Assembly: GCA_029204225.1 (NCBI GenBank) | Contig: CM055096.1 | Span: 6,446,316 to 6,510,315 of the forward strand | Direction: 5' to 3' | Length of the DNA: 64,000 nt | From: Diphasiastrum complanatum | Lineage: Eukaryota; Streptophyta; Lycopodiopsida; Lycopodiales; Lycopodiaceae | Shown: in pieces, positions 50,305 to 61,860 of the stretch | Layout: the number at the start of each line of letters is the position of its first letter | Numbering within the stretch: position 1 is the first letter of the stretch | Program-made: the position numbers and the translations under genes | The notes under the pieces: model-generated | Seen by the model: the letters and a program-made list of their open reading frames with translations, nothing else | Told to the model about the DNA's origin: nothing | The model's database searches: none

Positions 50305-50850
50305 TGTTGGAGGGTTTGCTGATCCCAAGACAACCCTAACCCTATTTAATAAGTGAGAGGGATCTGGCACCTTGCGTGTGTAATTCCAACCCAATGATCA
50401 CATAGAGATTTGATAATTAGAAAGTCAATAAAAGGACTTTAGGCCTTTCTGCGGGACTTTTAATGTCGCAGGGTCTAAATGTCAAGTTAGTGAATAAAAT
50501 AGGGGTTCCCACCAAAATTGGTTCAAACTCAAATTCAAATTGGTTCCCTCCAATTTTGAATGGTTCCCACTCTTTTTTAAGTTTGAATAGTTAGGGAGGT
50601 AGAAATGGACCAATAGGATTTTGAGGCCAAGGTCCTCTCTACTATAAGTAGGGGCAAACTCGAGTTGCTCCTCATGTTCATATCCTCATTTCAATACAAG
50701 TAGATTGGTTCTCTTATGGAATTGATTTGTGAATGTCCTTGCTCTCTATCACTTTTCCTTCATCTCTCATGCTTTTGTTGTATTTGCTAATTGTTGGATC
50801 TGATTATTATTGGAATTGCTATTTCTTATACTTTTTGTGAGAGAATAAGG
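50305..50850 (+). repeat. 3' LTR of gypsy E, truncated
   Basis: TGTTGGAGGGTTTGCTGATC follows the purine tract at 50,291-50,304. It aligns with the LTR of C up to about 50,850 (TTTTTGTGAGAGAATAAGG), then changes to copia sequence. It contains CTCTACTATAAGTAGG near 50,638, a likely promoter box. The 49,816-50,304 stretch is non-coding 3' region. Confidence 0.85.
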
Positions 50851-50869
50851 GAGATGTGTGTGCTATATC

Positions 50870-51345
50870 AACATTACTCTTCATGATAGGACAAAGGATC
50901 CATCTTCAAATAAAGGTATATTTGTTGGTTATTGTGAGGTGAGCAGGGATTTACACTCCTTCAACTAAGAAAGTGTTCATAGGAAGAGATGTTATTTTTT
51001 ATGAAGGAAACATTCCAAAGGTTGGTTCTAATGGTGATGTGAATACTGGATCCAACATTCTTGATGTTGATGACAATGTTGATGATACTTTGAATAGTGA
51101 TGATGAAGACTCAAGTCAAAATCCAAGGAGGACATCAAGGAAAAGGCAAAAACCTTCAAGGCTCACATATGATGAGAATGGTAAGCAAGTGGAAGTTACT
51201 CATTTTGCATTTCCCACATATTTTGGTGAATCTTCTTGTGTAGATGAGGCTATGTAAGTGGATGATGGTTTTCATGGAATGGAAGGAACTAATGGATCTG
51301 GAAAAGAGGTCTTATTGAATGACTTTGATGGTCAAGTGTAAGATC
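50870..51345 (+). pseudogene. Copia integrase-RT linker fragment
   Basis: Broken frames give SSNKGIFVGYCEVSRDLHSF then KKVFIGRDVIFYEGNIPKVG, an acidic stretch (DVDDNVDDTLNSDDEDSSQN), RRTSRKRQKPSRLTYDENGK and HFAFPTYFGESSCVDEAM. The GYC...YxP-like to VFISRDVIFxE arrangement followed by an acidic stretch and RxSxRxxxP is typical of the copia linker between integrase and RT. RT itself is absent. Confidence 0.8.
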
Positions 51346-51350
51346 AATAG

Positions 51351-51717
51351 GTCGATCTCAAAGGACTTAACAACACAAAAGGAAAGGTGGCAATTTGGAT
51401 CCAATCAAGCATCAAAGGGAAGTCAAGTGTACAAGGCACTTTGGATCTATTTTTGTAGGTAATTGAAGACTCAAGTAAGGTCAAGGGAGCAGCATGGAAG
51501 TGTTTTTCAAGTTTACTTTACTTGTTGTATCTCATACTTGCTCGATCTCAAAGGGCTCAACAACACAAAAGGAAAGGTTGCAATTTGGAGCTAGTCAAGC
51601 ATCAAAGGGAAGGCACTTTGGATCTATTTTTGTAAATTATTGAAGACTTAAGTAAGGTCAAGGGAGCAACAAGGAAGTGTTTTTCAAGTTTGCTTTACTT
51701 GTTTTATCTCATATTTG
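51351..51717 (+). repeat. Tandem duplication, about 190-bp unit, two copies
   Basis: Copy 1 at 51,351-51,540 and copy 2 at 51,541-51,717 share TCGATCTCAAAGG, CAACACAAAAGGAAAGGT, CATCAAAGGGAAG, CACTTTGGATCTATTTTTGT and TTTTTCAAGTTT in order. Copy 2 lacks a 13-14-bp piece (TCAAGTGTACAAG). Probably in the 3' part of the copia element. Confidence 0.9.
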
Positions 51718-52028
51718 AGCAATTTCATGTGAATGTGTGCAAATTGTCAAGATATGGTGAAACTAGTTACATTGTTTTGCATCATTTTGATGTTGGAGTT
51801 ATACTAGCATTCTTGGCTGGTCTTTATGATGGAAATGAAGCTAATGGAAGCTCATTATCTCACTCATTCATGTCTAAGTTCTCAAGTGTTGAGATATGTG
51901 GTGTCAATGCTTGGAGATTGTCATTTTTTGGTGAATCTATGGTCATTTTCTTGTGTCAAGTAGATCTTGAAGATGGACTAGTGCTACCTACTAGTTGTAT
52001 GGAGTCATGTGGAGCTAGATTAGAATTA
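51718..52028 (+). other. Unassigned stretch between copia fragment and gypsy D
   Basis: Crossed by a 161-codon open frame that begins at 51,690 and runs on to 52,175 over antisense gypsy D sequence. Its first part has no recognised domain. It may be copia LTR or 3' non-coding DNA. Confidence 0.4.
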
Positions 52029-54366
52029 TTATTGTACTCTTTGAGTTTTCTCAAAAATCATGATTCTCCATGCCGGCTGCTCTCCCAGTGCAGGTATTTG
52101 GTCCAATCCTTTGTCGGCCTCGATCTTGGAGGTCTTAAATTTGAGAACCCATCCACCACGCGAGGACTCATGTAAATGCTGCTTTAAGAAGGTCTGGATC
52201 TGGTCCTCGACGCTGATGGGCCTTCAGAATAAATGGCTTGTCCTTGATGAGGATGGACCCGCTTGTACTGCCGGTATAGTTGGCGGTTGATCTGCTAGAT
52301 CTGGAGCTCCCCCTGGTCCATGCTCGAATCAACCTCTGTATCCATTTGTACAGCTTCTTCGCGAAGGGGGGAATTGCGGCATGACCGGGACGGAGATTTG
52401 TGGTCCGGCTTCCAACACTTGAGCGGCGGCTTTTTCATAGACGTTGATGGTCTCTTTTGCCTTTGCCAACACGGTTGAAGCTGCTCCTTTTAACCTATCA
52501 AAGCGGCCTTGGAATCCCTGAAGGGCCACTTTGTATGTTTCCACTTTCTTGAACAAATATGCAATCTCCGTCGGTGTGACCAGCTGATCGGGTATTTGTG
52601 TTTGCAGATATGCATCACGCTCCAGGGTGGTCACATCCAATTCACCTTGAAGCCGTGTGCGATCCTGTTCGGCCATTTGTAATTGCCCCTTCAGCAGCTG
52701 CACCTGTTGCTTGGCATCTTGCACTGCCTTATCTACCTGATCCTGTGCGGTTGTCAGGGCGTTTTGCAAGGAGCTGATCTAGGTTTCCAAGCGATCAACT
52801 TGTTGCTAGCCAACGTCTTTTCGCTTTCAGCCTTTTCTTCATGTTGCTTGGCTATCTTGACCTCTCAATCCAGCTAGACAATTTTCTAGCTGATCAGAGT
52901 GTTTTTCGATCCTAAATTAGAGATCCTCTACTCCATTTCCTTCTTCTTATCCAGCATAGATTGGATCACTTGCCCAAGGCTTGAAACTAACCCAAGAGCA
53001 TCACCAGAATCGACAGTCGTGGAGGTGGCAGCAGTAGGAGACCCTGATGGTACTGTCCGTGTTAGACATGGAATAGGTGCCAAGGTCTCTTCTTCTTCAA
53101 AAATATCCTCATCTTCAAACCCTTCAGGCACCGTGGCGTCGAACTGCTTTGGTGACTTTACAGTTGTGTTGACCCGAAGTGCGGCTGGGCTACCCTATGT
53201 GGGTGGTTGCTGAGTGGCATCTTTGACACCAACAATAGCTTCATGGATATGCTTGAATCCTCTTCCAAGGGATTGGAGTTCAAAGGGCGCAGGGCTCTGG
53301 GACATTTCAAAAATTTCAGTGGCCCCAAGGGGGTCATAATCATCGAACATATCCATGAAGAACTGTGTGTTGGATGAGGTTGCTTCGGTGTGCGGGGGTG
53401 AGGCGGCCTGGGTAGCTGTGATGGGAATGGTAGGCCCAATGGTCACGGACTGTCCTTGTATGGGAGAAGAGGCGAGGGGAATGGGAAGTTCAGTGCGAAC
53501 TGCAGCAGGTGGTGGAAGCGCAACTGATGAGGTATGCCTAGTACGTCGCGACGCGGAAGGCGAGTCAGGAATTACGATCTCGTTGCGTGAACGACGACGA
53601 CTATGATAACTTTAGGCATGATGAGATGACTCGGCCAGTGCTTCTTCGTAAACTGAAAGCACAGAATCTAGGTGGAAGCCATGGATCCTGTTTTCTAAGT
53701 GAGAAGCGGCTAAGAGGGACAATAGAGAGCCAGCGGTGAACTGCTGCTTTGTATTGGCCTTAATAGCTCGCTTGAGCTCACCAGAAACAGTCTTGAACCA
53801 GTTATATGGTTCAAGAGAGGCTTTGGCCAACTTTGTGTGGGACTCCACTATCCTATGAAGGATTTGAGATGTGATGTGGTCTTTCTTGAGGTTGCCAACC
53901 ATTAGGAAATGATTCAACAATTGGGCAGCGGCGTGAATGGAAGGCTCTGTGATGGCTTCCAGAAGATAGCCATCATTAGTCCAGTGCAGATCGTTGGTGA
54001 GGTCAATGTATGGCTTGATGGCCTATTTGGCGTGTTTGTGATTGGTGAGGCTTGCGTACCGGATGAGATTCCTATAGCTGCAAGTGTGGCCTCAGTGACA
54101 TGCACCTTGTGTGTGGCTCCTTGGAAGGTGATATAAAACTTGGATTTCTCTTCCTTCCACGTACTGAAGGCAAGAGTGATGAAATCCATATTGATTCGTC
54201 TCGAAAAGGCTCTCTCATGAATACCCATTGCAGTAAGTAGAGGCTCCGCAAGGGTCATCCACTGAGTGACCATGCTTGTGCTAGGAAGAATCATGATGTC
54301 TGTTGCAGATGGGACATCACAATGGATAGTATAGCACAAAGACTGGGAAGTATCGGTAGAAGACAT
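52029..54366 (-). pseudogene. Extra ORF of gypsy D, longest copy (about 770 codons with breaks)
   Basis: From ATG 54,366 (MSSTDTSQS) the segments are: an N-terminal globular part (54,366-53,612; MTLAEPLLTAMGIHERAFSR, KFYITFQGATHKVHVTEATL, NHFLMVGNLKKDHITSQILH, EPYNWFKTVSGELKRAIKAN, GSLLSLLAASHLENRIHGF); a Ser/Pro-rich middle with acidic patches (53,600-52,928; PEGFEDEDIFEEEETLAPIP); a long coiled coil (about 52,910-52,560; VDKAVQDAKQQVQLLKGQLQ); and an end segment shared with E (SSRGGWVLKF). Frameshifts and stops separate the segments. No enzyme motif or membrane segment is visible. The layout suggests a self-associating structural protein, perhaps gag-like, but that is inference. It lies downstream of integrase and upstream of where a 3' LTR would be. 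Confidence 0.65.
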
Positions 54367-55181
54367 GATGATCATAAAGGAATTACAACCGCGTGAGAGT
54401 GTATCAGAAGGCAATGCTGGAAATTTGGAAGGCTTTGGTCGCAAGAAAAATTTGCAAGAGTTTTGCTAGCACAAGTGAGAAATGAATCGAATTTAGCCAA
54501 CTTATAGGTGAATTTGGTGGGTCCATTACATTGAATAGTAGTTGGGCTAATCAGTTTTGAACAAAAATTTGCAGGCAGGTACAATATTGTAAAAATAGGC
54601 TATAAAAATCTCGACGAAGGTTTCTAGGGATCTGAACCTATCAGTCGAACGTTTTCCAGGGCTGGCGAAGGATGAACCTTCGCCCAGGAGGGTCCTTCGC
54701 CCAAGTACTGTCATAAATGTTTTTTTTCACAATCTGAACCTATGGACAACCTAATTTTGACACTTTAATATCATCTAGCAGGTCGACGAAGGTTCATAAT
54801 GATGTTATGATGCTCAGCGAAGGTTCTCAAAATGGCATATCACTGAACATTTGCTTGACTCAAAAATAGAATTTTCTCTTGTCAGAAACCTTCGCCCACC
54901 TCAATTTAGGTAAATAAAAGGTGGATGTACAGTTAGAGCTCAACGAAGGTTTTTGATACTGTATTGGCCAAATCTGCCCAAAACAATGGTTTTCTAAGTC
55001 ATTTTCCATAAAAATACTATGCTTCCTTTTCCTTATGTTGATGACTTCTTGACTTTTGCTCATCAGTCTTTCCTTATTTTTTCTGTTTTTTTTTTCAACT
55101 GTCTTTTTCCAAAAAAAGTCAGCAAATTAATTACTGAAAACAAAAAATTAAAAACAAATAAAATGAAAAAGTATATTGAGA
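54367..55181 (-). other. Non-coding spacer of gypsy D with GGCGAAGGTT motifs
   Basis: About 815 bp without a gene. The motif occurs near 54,614, 54,664-54,684 (inverted pair GGCGAAGG and CCTTCGCC separated by five bases), 54,694, 54,785, 54,817, 54,888 and 54,942. Order and orientation parallel element C. Confidence 0.75.
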
Positions 55182-55808
55182 TCAGGCTTGCTGAACTGGC
55201 GGAGCAGGCTGCCGAAACTTGCGTAATCGGTTGCCATTTACCGGAGTATCAAAACGTTTTCCATCCAAGTGCTCGAGAATGACTGCGCCATAGTTCAAGA
55301 TTTCCTTCACTTTATACGGGCCTTCCCCAGTAAACTTCAACTTACCCTTGATCAGCTTGCTTTTGTACATCAATGCAAGATTTCCTACTTCCAGATCTTT
55401 CTTGTGCAATCGCTGATCGTGCCATGCCTTGCGGCGGGCTTTCTCTGCTGCTAAGGCATGAACTGCCATCAATCGGGTTTCACATAATTTGTGCAACGCT
55501 TCATGACGAAGTTGTAAAGATTGATCATCATTTAATCGTTCCGTTGCTGCTATGTATAAAGATGGGATTAAAAATTTAATTGGCATAACAGCATCTTGAC
55601 CATAAACCAGATAAAAAGGCGTTTGATTTGTACTATTTTTGTAAGCGATTCGGAATGCCCATAATGCTGCATACAGTTTATGTTCCCAATAGGACCGACT
55701 CACTTCAACTATCTTTGTCATAATGGTGCAGAGAATCTTATTGGAAGATTCAACTTGGCCATAATTCTGTCGAGTAGGTGTGGATCTACAACAAAAAATA
55801 AGAGACAA
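55182..55808 (-). pseudogene. Gypsy D integrase end with internal deletion
   Basis: The frame joins STPTRQNY, which belongs to the zinc-binding region (PTRQNY in C), directly to GQVESSNKILCTIMTKIVEV near 55,750-55,780. The part with both catalytic Asp residues is therefore deleted. The catalytic Glu (GAA at 55,751-55,749) is retained, unlike B and C. The C-terminal half (RRKAWHDQRLHKKDLEVGNL, RLRKFRQPAPPVQQA) is intact to the stop at 55,182. Confidence 0.87.
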
Positions 55809-57773
55809 ACTGCTACAATATTGTACAGGTACCTGGAACTGCTACTAGTCGCATTATTGGATGATGTTAGAGCCCAAAAATCGGCATAAAAAACTGCAAA
55901 ACAATTTCATATCAAGAACCCATGTAACAAATCCTCATGGGGAAATCATAGAACTAGTCATCACAATTGAAGATTCTGCTAAAGAAAAACACCCAGGCTT
56001 TACAAATGTATCATAAAATTCACAGATCTGTCATTTGAAAGCTCAAAAAAAATGTTAGAGGAGGTCCAGACAGACGTCAGAATAGACACTGGTATACTAT
56101 TAGGACTAGCATGATCTATCAGATTGAGTGAATGAGCTAAACAAGCAAATAGATTGATGTAATGAAATCACAACACATAGATGATGAAGTGGTGCTTGTA
56201 TATTACATTCAATGCTTGTAATGAAGCAAGAGCAACAAATAGATTACAGAATCTTTCGCTCTTCTCGCTCGTATCTAAATCTTGCGGTTCCCTTCGGTTT
56301 TGGTCTTCGTAAAGTGACCGTAAGGTTGACTCACACGGCTCGGTGCAGTAAATTGTAGCCATTACCTTGGCGGTGGCTTGCAGTTCAGGTCTTCGCTTAC
56401 AACCATAAGGTTGACTCATACAGTTCAGTGCGGTAGATCACAAACATTGCCTTGGCAGTGGCTTGCTGTTGCATTCGGAGCCCTCGTTGAAAGCTGTTTG
56501 CAGGACTTTGCAGTTGCCTTCGGTGCCTTTGTTGAAACCGTTTGAAGGATTATAAAATGACCCCCAAATAGACTATCAATTTCAGGAAAGGCTAACGGAA
56601 GTCGGTCTATATCACAATTACAGCTCAAGAACGACCTAGGGAACTTTGAAGTGGACAAGAACCATTCCACTATAGAAAGCCATGACTTTCAGAAAGCTAA
56701 ATGGACTATTAGGATTTCCCTCAATCAATAGGCTTTTACCTCATTTATTATAAATTCACAATAACAAAGACAACCGATTACAAATTAGTTCTTGCTTAGC
56801 AATTAGACGGTTATATTTACTAGAGCATTTCAAGAAGAGATACAGGTTTAGTGACTGCTCCACATGCAACAAAATTGGCTTTGTAAATGTCGGGCGTTTA
56901 ACTCGTCACACACATACTAAACCTGCAGCAAATGGTTAGCTCATGAATCTTGAATTGGTTTTACGATTGATATTATTAGTCAGACCAACCATTCAAACCA
57001 ACTTAGATTTGGCCCAAAAATTATTTATAGTTAGGGCAATGATGAAAGATCAGTATAGCGACCTCTTAATAATACAATTTATAAGTCCTTCCAAATTCTG
57101 GATAAATGCCCAAAATACGTAAGGGTTTCAATGATCCTATTACCTATCAGGGCAATGACCTCCTAAGCAGGGACGGGCAGATCTATTACCAACCAGTGAT
57201 CTGTGGGTAGGGTTCAAAATTGGACACAGGTCACGGTAAAGAGCACGACCCAGGGCTAACCCGCAGACAGGAATAGATAGGTGGCAGGGCATGAGGCAGA
57301 TCCATTGGCCACAGGGTCGCTGATAGAAGAGTGGGGTGGAGAGAGGAAGGCGCAGATAAGGGTAGGATGAGGATGAAGATGGGCGCAAACAGGGCTGTAG
57401 GTAGCAGAAATGGCAGCGATGGCGCATTATAATGAGCAGCCATCAAAAGGATTCGTGGCCAAACACAGGTGGGAAATAGCAGGGTCAGTACGCTTTTGAA
57501 TAGAGATGGCCACTAACTGCAGGTAGGTGGAGAACGGAGTAGGCAATGGATGGGTGAAGAGTGCAGATCAGGTCGCAGTAGACAGATAAGAAAAATAGGA
57601 GGAAGTCGTAGATTATAAAATAGGCTGCAAATGTGCAACATGTAGGTTTAATGGCAACACACCAGAGCGCAGGTAAGTGGAGATTGGGCCGTGGGTCAGA
57701 GAAATGGAATGGGTCTCAAACAACCCCAAAATGCAGCAGGACCATCGGTTGAAAGGGCCGTAGGTAGGGACTG
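55809..57773. other. No gene recognised between gypsy D and copia F
   Basis: Short frames only. 56,200-56,560 has repeated phrases (CCTTGGC(A/G)GTGGCTTGC twice and GGTTGACTCA(C/T)AC twice), suggesting a diverged duplication of about 130 bp at roughly 56,310-56,400 and 56,400-56,480. 57,150-57,700 is G-rich and purine-rich. Nothing here supports a coding call. Confidence 0.5.
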
Positions 57774-58500
57774 ATGAGAGAAGAAGGAGAGGGAAGCAGT
57801 GATCAAAAGAAGGCTCTCTTCACGAAAGGAAAGAAGAAGAACAAAAACAAGCCAAGATTCGAGAAGACAAAGTCCTCGAATCAACAATCTTCTTCTTGCG
57901 ATCACTGCCACAAACCGGGCCATATGGCCAGCAATTGCTGGTTCAATCCAGCAAATACCTTGCATGCACTGCAAGAAGAAAGGGCATTCTGCATAAGATT
58001 GCAGATTCAACCCAAAAAGGAAAAACATAGCTGAAAAGGCAAACATTGCAGAGTCATCAAAGGATGCTGAAAGAGGTGACGAAGCTTTCACGATACTCGA
58101 CGAAGCTTCGACAAGCTACTCTGAACACGACTACGATGTAGTCATCGATTCAGGAGCAACATCTCACATAACCTACAACAAGAAGATCTTGATCAACTTT
58201 CGCAAACTCGAAAATGACAGAGCAGTGATTCTAGGCGATGGAAGCAGACACGATGTCAAAGGCATTGGCTCTCTACAGCTACAAACACTATCAGGCCAAG
58301 TAGAGCTGCCAGGAGCACTCTATGTGGCCTCACTCAGAAAGGATCTGCTATCTGTCTCCAAGATGGCAGATCTAGCATTCGAGTGTCGTTCGACGGCAAC
58401 ACTTGTCGTATGATCGAGAAGACGACAAACAAGTTGCTGACGGTCGGATGTAGAGAAAGAAATCTCTACCAGGCCAAAATAATCAGCAAATAGGAAGCCT
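57774..58500 (+). pseudogene. Copia fragment F: zinc knuckle and protease
   Basis: A basic stretch (KGKKKNKNKPRFEKTKSSNQ) is followed by a perfect CX2CX4HX4C zinc knuckle, CDHCHKPGHMASNC, near 57,898-57,939. After a stop near 58,034 comes the retropepsin signature VVIDSGATSHITYN (about 58,137-58,178), then LGDGSRHDVKGIG and LPGALYVASLRKDLLSVSKM. Both key motifs are intact. The copy ends in the region before integrase near 58,500. It belongs to a different copia lineage from A and H. Confidence 0.85.
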
Positions 58501-58939
58501 TCTTCCAAGAAAACTAAAACTTCAATTATCTATAGATGTCCGTGGGCCAACCTTTGCATTCGGGTTTAATGTCCGTGATGCTTGATGTAAATTGCCTCTA
58601 TTTAAATTTTTCCATCTCGTTTCATTGTTGTCTCGATTGAGTTTTCCACCTCTGCCTCTCATGGCTATAGCTTGATCCATTGAGCAATGTTGAGAATTCA
58701 CAAACATAGTTGCTCATTCAACTGCACTCTTGAAAAACGGGCGAGAACTTGCTATTCTTTCTTAAGGAACACGTTCATTTCCTGCTCAATCCTTGACTTT
58801 TCCATAGCCAATATTTTGGCTAATGGGAAAAGCAATTCTGACTTCATTTATGCAATTCGACTTGACCTTTCCCAAACTTTGCCACATTCTGCACACAGAG
58901 CAGCCGCCTATAACTTGAATCACCAATCGTTTCTTTTTC

Positions 58940-59183
58940 CAGAATGAGATATTGTGGTGCGCAAAATTTTTCCATGCTGTGGAGAAAGGCTGTTTTCACG
59001 TCAATCTAGTGAATTTCCATATTGTACTGTGTGGCGTATGCAAGGAGTAGCCTTATGCTTGTCATCTTCACCATGGGTGAATATGTGTTGAAATAGTCGA
59101 CACCATATCTCCAAAATCCGAGTTCTTGCAAGCAAAAACACTGATGATCTGATGTATGCACCCTCACCTCTTCAAAGCATGAA
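58940..59183 (-). pseudogene. Copia fragment I: reverse transcriptase start
   Basis: On the minus strand the frame reads FWRYGVDYFNTYSPMVKMTS then IRLLLAYATQYNMEIH, matching the RT segment YGxDYxETFSPVxKxxxIR of copia. It is followed by a degenerate VKTAFLHSMEKF. Downstream (to about 58,600) I see no further conserved motif. Only about 60 bp separates it from a primer binding site, so gag, protease and integrase are deleted. Confidence 0.75.
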
Positions 59184-59195
59184 GCTCTGATACCA
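59184..59195 (-). other. Copia-type primer binding site
   Basis: The minus strand reads TGGTATCAGAGC, identical to the common plant copia primer site complementary to initiator methionine tRNA. Its 5' LTR would lie to the right (above 59,200), but its start was not found. Confidence 0.75.
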
Positions 59196-59936
59196 TTTGA
59201 AGTTTTTAGCACGTGTGAACTTCACCACACACCCTAGAGGATCTTACTGAGGTGTTGTGATTGCACAAGATTGATCAAAGAACAATATGCTTGAAAAATT
59301 TAAGGCAAGAGCACAATGGCATACATCTGATGAAAAAATCTAACTCTTCACTATGAAAAATGAATGTCAGAAATAATTCTAAGTGTTCAGTATGGGAAAA
59401 AGAGTCTGCTCTCGGGTAGAGAGATAAAATCAAGCATAGAAAACTCGGGTAGAGAGAGAATGAGTCCAAAACACCAAAATTTCAATATTCACAACATGGC
59501 AAAACATGCCCAGCTTTCCCTACATGAGAGAGACTCGAATTCCTACAGCGGAGTTGCATGGAAAGTCCACTTAACTGAACTAATTCACCTACCATAGATC
59601 CACATGTGTAACTGCATGCATGTACGTTGCATGTACTGCATGTCAACTCATAAAACTGCCTAGACATGTGTAGATCAAAACTACTTTACATGTTGCATGC
59701 ACTGATTGCATGTGGCTTGCATGCATACAATAAGACTTTGCATATTATCTAAACTACTGCATGTCATCAAAATTGAAGCTATCAAACTCAAATCCGAGCT
59801 ACACTAGAAGGATATGTGCCCAATTCACACTCCTTTTATGTACAACATGAATTTTAGTGGAAATCACCATGGACATGACCCTCAGACTCGAGATAGGAAG
59901 ATAATATTTTAAGAATCTTCACAAAAAGTGCCTTAA

Positions 59937-60161
59937 AAGCTAAGGCACCTTGTAAATCTTATCCTAAGGCCATTCGTAAGAATGACGCACTTTTCACATC
60001 ATCACCAACGTTCACTTCAGCACTGGCTGACGTCGCACCCTTTTCACGCTCACCCCATGCGGTTGCGCTAATAGATTGGACAACGATTGCAGCCACCCAC
60101 GATCTCCTACAAACAACAAATCCACTCTATACTTTCACATCTGCAGACCTGTAATATTATG

Positions 60162-60221
<60 letters not shown>

Positions 60222-60853
60222 TGGACACCATTCGTGAAAAAGATGATGAAGAGAGCAGAAGAAGACGACATAAACGAAGTAGATGCCCTGAGCATTGATT
60301 TTTCATTTTGTCAAAATTAAGGTTTAATTCCTTTCTACAGATTGAAATAAGCTTTGTAGGGCACGTAGTTTCATCCGCTATTGTATTGTGCTCTACCACA
60401 TTATTGACACGTATACATGATATACTTAATCTGATATAGTTCATTGTTCTGCGTTCAGATCTATGTTAATATTGCTATGCTTATCATTCATTCTGTCTGA
60501 TCTTTCTAGTTGTCCTTACTAGTAATAGACGATTAACATTTAGTCTTGTCTTTTGTAAATCATTCGTGACTAATTATCAGTCGAGCACAGTCTAGCTCTT
60601 CGCGAATCATTCGCGATATATAATTTGTCTTGCTATTCGCGACAAATTATTCTTCTGACGCTTCATCTACTAATGTTTGGATACAAAATCTAGAATGACC
60701 GTGATTTCTATCACTAAAGTTTTGTCATTCTGATAGGCATAGTCATGCTTACGGAGAGAGTCGTATAGTTCATTCCGCTGTGCACGAACATTTTCCGTTC
60801 GAGTTCGTTTCTCGTTTGTGTTCGTCATAAATTCTTCTCCTCTCTCTCCAACA
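59937..60853 (+). repeat. 5' LTR of copia H, left end uncertain
   Basis: Alignable with the LTRs of copia A from AAGCTAAGGCACCTTGTAAA (A: 2,823 onwards) through GATCTCC and the GACTAATTAT/TCTAGCTCTT blocks, to the end CCAACA at 60,853. By analogy with A another approximately 240 bp should precede it, but 59,200-59,936 does not align clearly. A (TA)n tract has expanded inside. Confidence 0.75.
60164..60220. repeat. (TA)n microsatellite in the copia H LTR
   Basis: About 28 TA units at a point where the LTRs of copia A have only TATGTATATAT, so the expansion is specific to this copy. Confidence 0.97.
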
Positions 60854-60865
60854 TGGTATTAGAGC
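60854..60865 (+). other. Primer binding site of copia H
   Basis: TGGTATTAGAGC directly follows the LTR end. One base differs from the common TGGTATCAGAGC site for initiator methionine tRNA. Confidence 0.87.
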
Positions 60866-61004
60866 TATTTTCATAGCTTGATAAGCTTTTACAGTACAAG
60901 ACTCTACTAGCCAATAGAGTAATTGTTTTCTGGTGCTGTAAATATCAGATTTTCATACTTAAGTCACTGATAGTTTCTCCTATCACTTAGACTGATTCTT
61001 CCAC

Positions 61005-61860
61005 ATGGATTACCAAGGGAAATCCAGTCCTATCATGGACAAGCTTGATGGAGCCAATTTCCATCTGTGGAAATTTAAGATGAAAACTGTACTAATGACA
61101 AAAGAATTGTACGACGTTGTTACAAGTGCAGAAGGAAAACTCGAAGCGAACGACGCAAAAATTGTCAGATGGAAGCTGAAGGATGGAAAGGCTTTCGTCT
61201 AGATCATCCTCAATATCACAGATACCCAGATTGGCCATGTATTCGAGGCTCAGACATCGAAAGAAGTCTGGGACATCTTGAGTACACTATACGAAGTGTG
61301 AGATATAGCTTCCAAGCTACATCTCAAGAAGAAATTCTACTCCCTCAAGATAACGAATGGTGATTCTCTGCAAAATCACATTAATCAATTCAATAACTTG
61401 CTAAGACAAATGGCCTGCTGTCGAATCTATCATAGACGATCAAGATGCAGTGATGCAACTGCTTACAAGCTTGCCAAGTTCTTACGACAGCTGGGTGATG
61501 ATCATCATGACACATCTAGAATTGACTCTTTCGAGAGTCATTACTATATTGTTGCAGAAAGACACGCGAAGGAACGAAGCCTTGAGTTCCTCAACTGATT
61601 CTCACGCCTTGTACAACAACAAGAGCACGACAAAGTAGAAGAAGAAAAAAGGCCCAAAGCATTCGAAGCCAAACTAGAAACCAGCTTAGCACAAGGAACA
61701 GTCGAATCCGCAAACAAAGAAGAAGCTGTTCTGCAAATACTACAAACAAAACAACCACGAAATACAAGACTGCTGCATACTTCAAGCGAAGAACAACAGT
61801 AAAGGGTAGTCAAATCAAGTGGTGAATGCAGTTGTAGAAGCTCCACAGCCTATTCAAAAA
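61005..61860 (+). pseudogene. Copia H gag
   Basis: ATG at 61,005 starts MDYQGKSSPIMDKLDGANFH, then LWKFKMKTVLMTKELYDVV, the typical copia gag start. Stops (TAG at 61,200, TGA near 61,300) and shifts follow. The zinc knuckle near 61,727 reads FCKYYKQNNHEIQDC: the second Cys of CX2C is replaced by Tyr, while copia A has lost the first Cys. Confidence 0.87.

Larger units (their letters stand above)
47780..50850 (+). mobile_element. Ty3/gypsy retrotransposon E, split by C and internally deleted
   Basis: Plus-strand relative of C. It retains RNase H to the start of integrase (47,780-48,360), jumps directly to the spacer near 48,367, then has an internally deleted extra ORF (48,594-49,815), a purine tract TTTTGGTGGGGGATAC and a 3' LTR from 50,305. 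The left part lies beyond inserted element C and is not visible. Confidence 0.85.
52029..55808 (-). mobile_element. Ty3/gypsy retrotransposon D, truncated at both ends
   Basis: Minus-strand relative of C. It retains the end of integrase (55,808-55,182), the spacer (55,181-54,367) and the most complete extra ORF in the window (54,366 to about 52,029). No LTR, gag or RT is present. Confidence 0.85.

Noticed and set aside
57140-57450. Minus-strand proline/leucine-rich frames as a gene
   Set aside because: Two overlapping frames in biased sequence without motif, start context or splice support.
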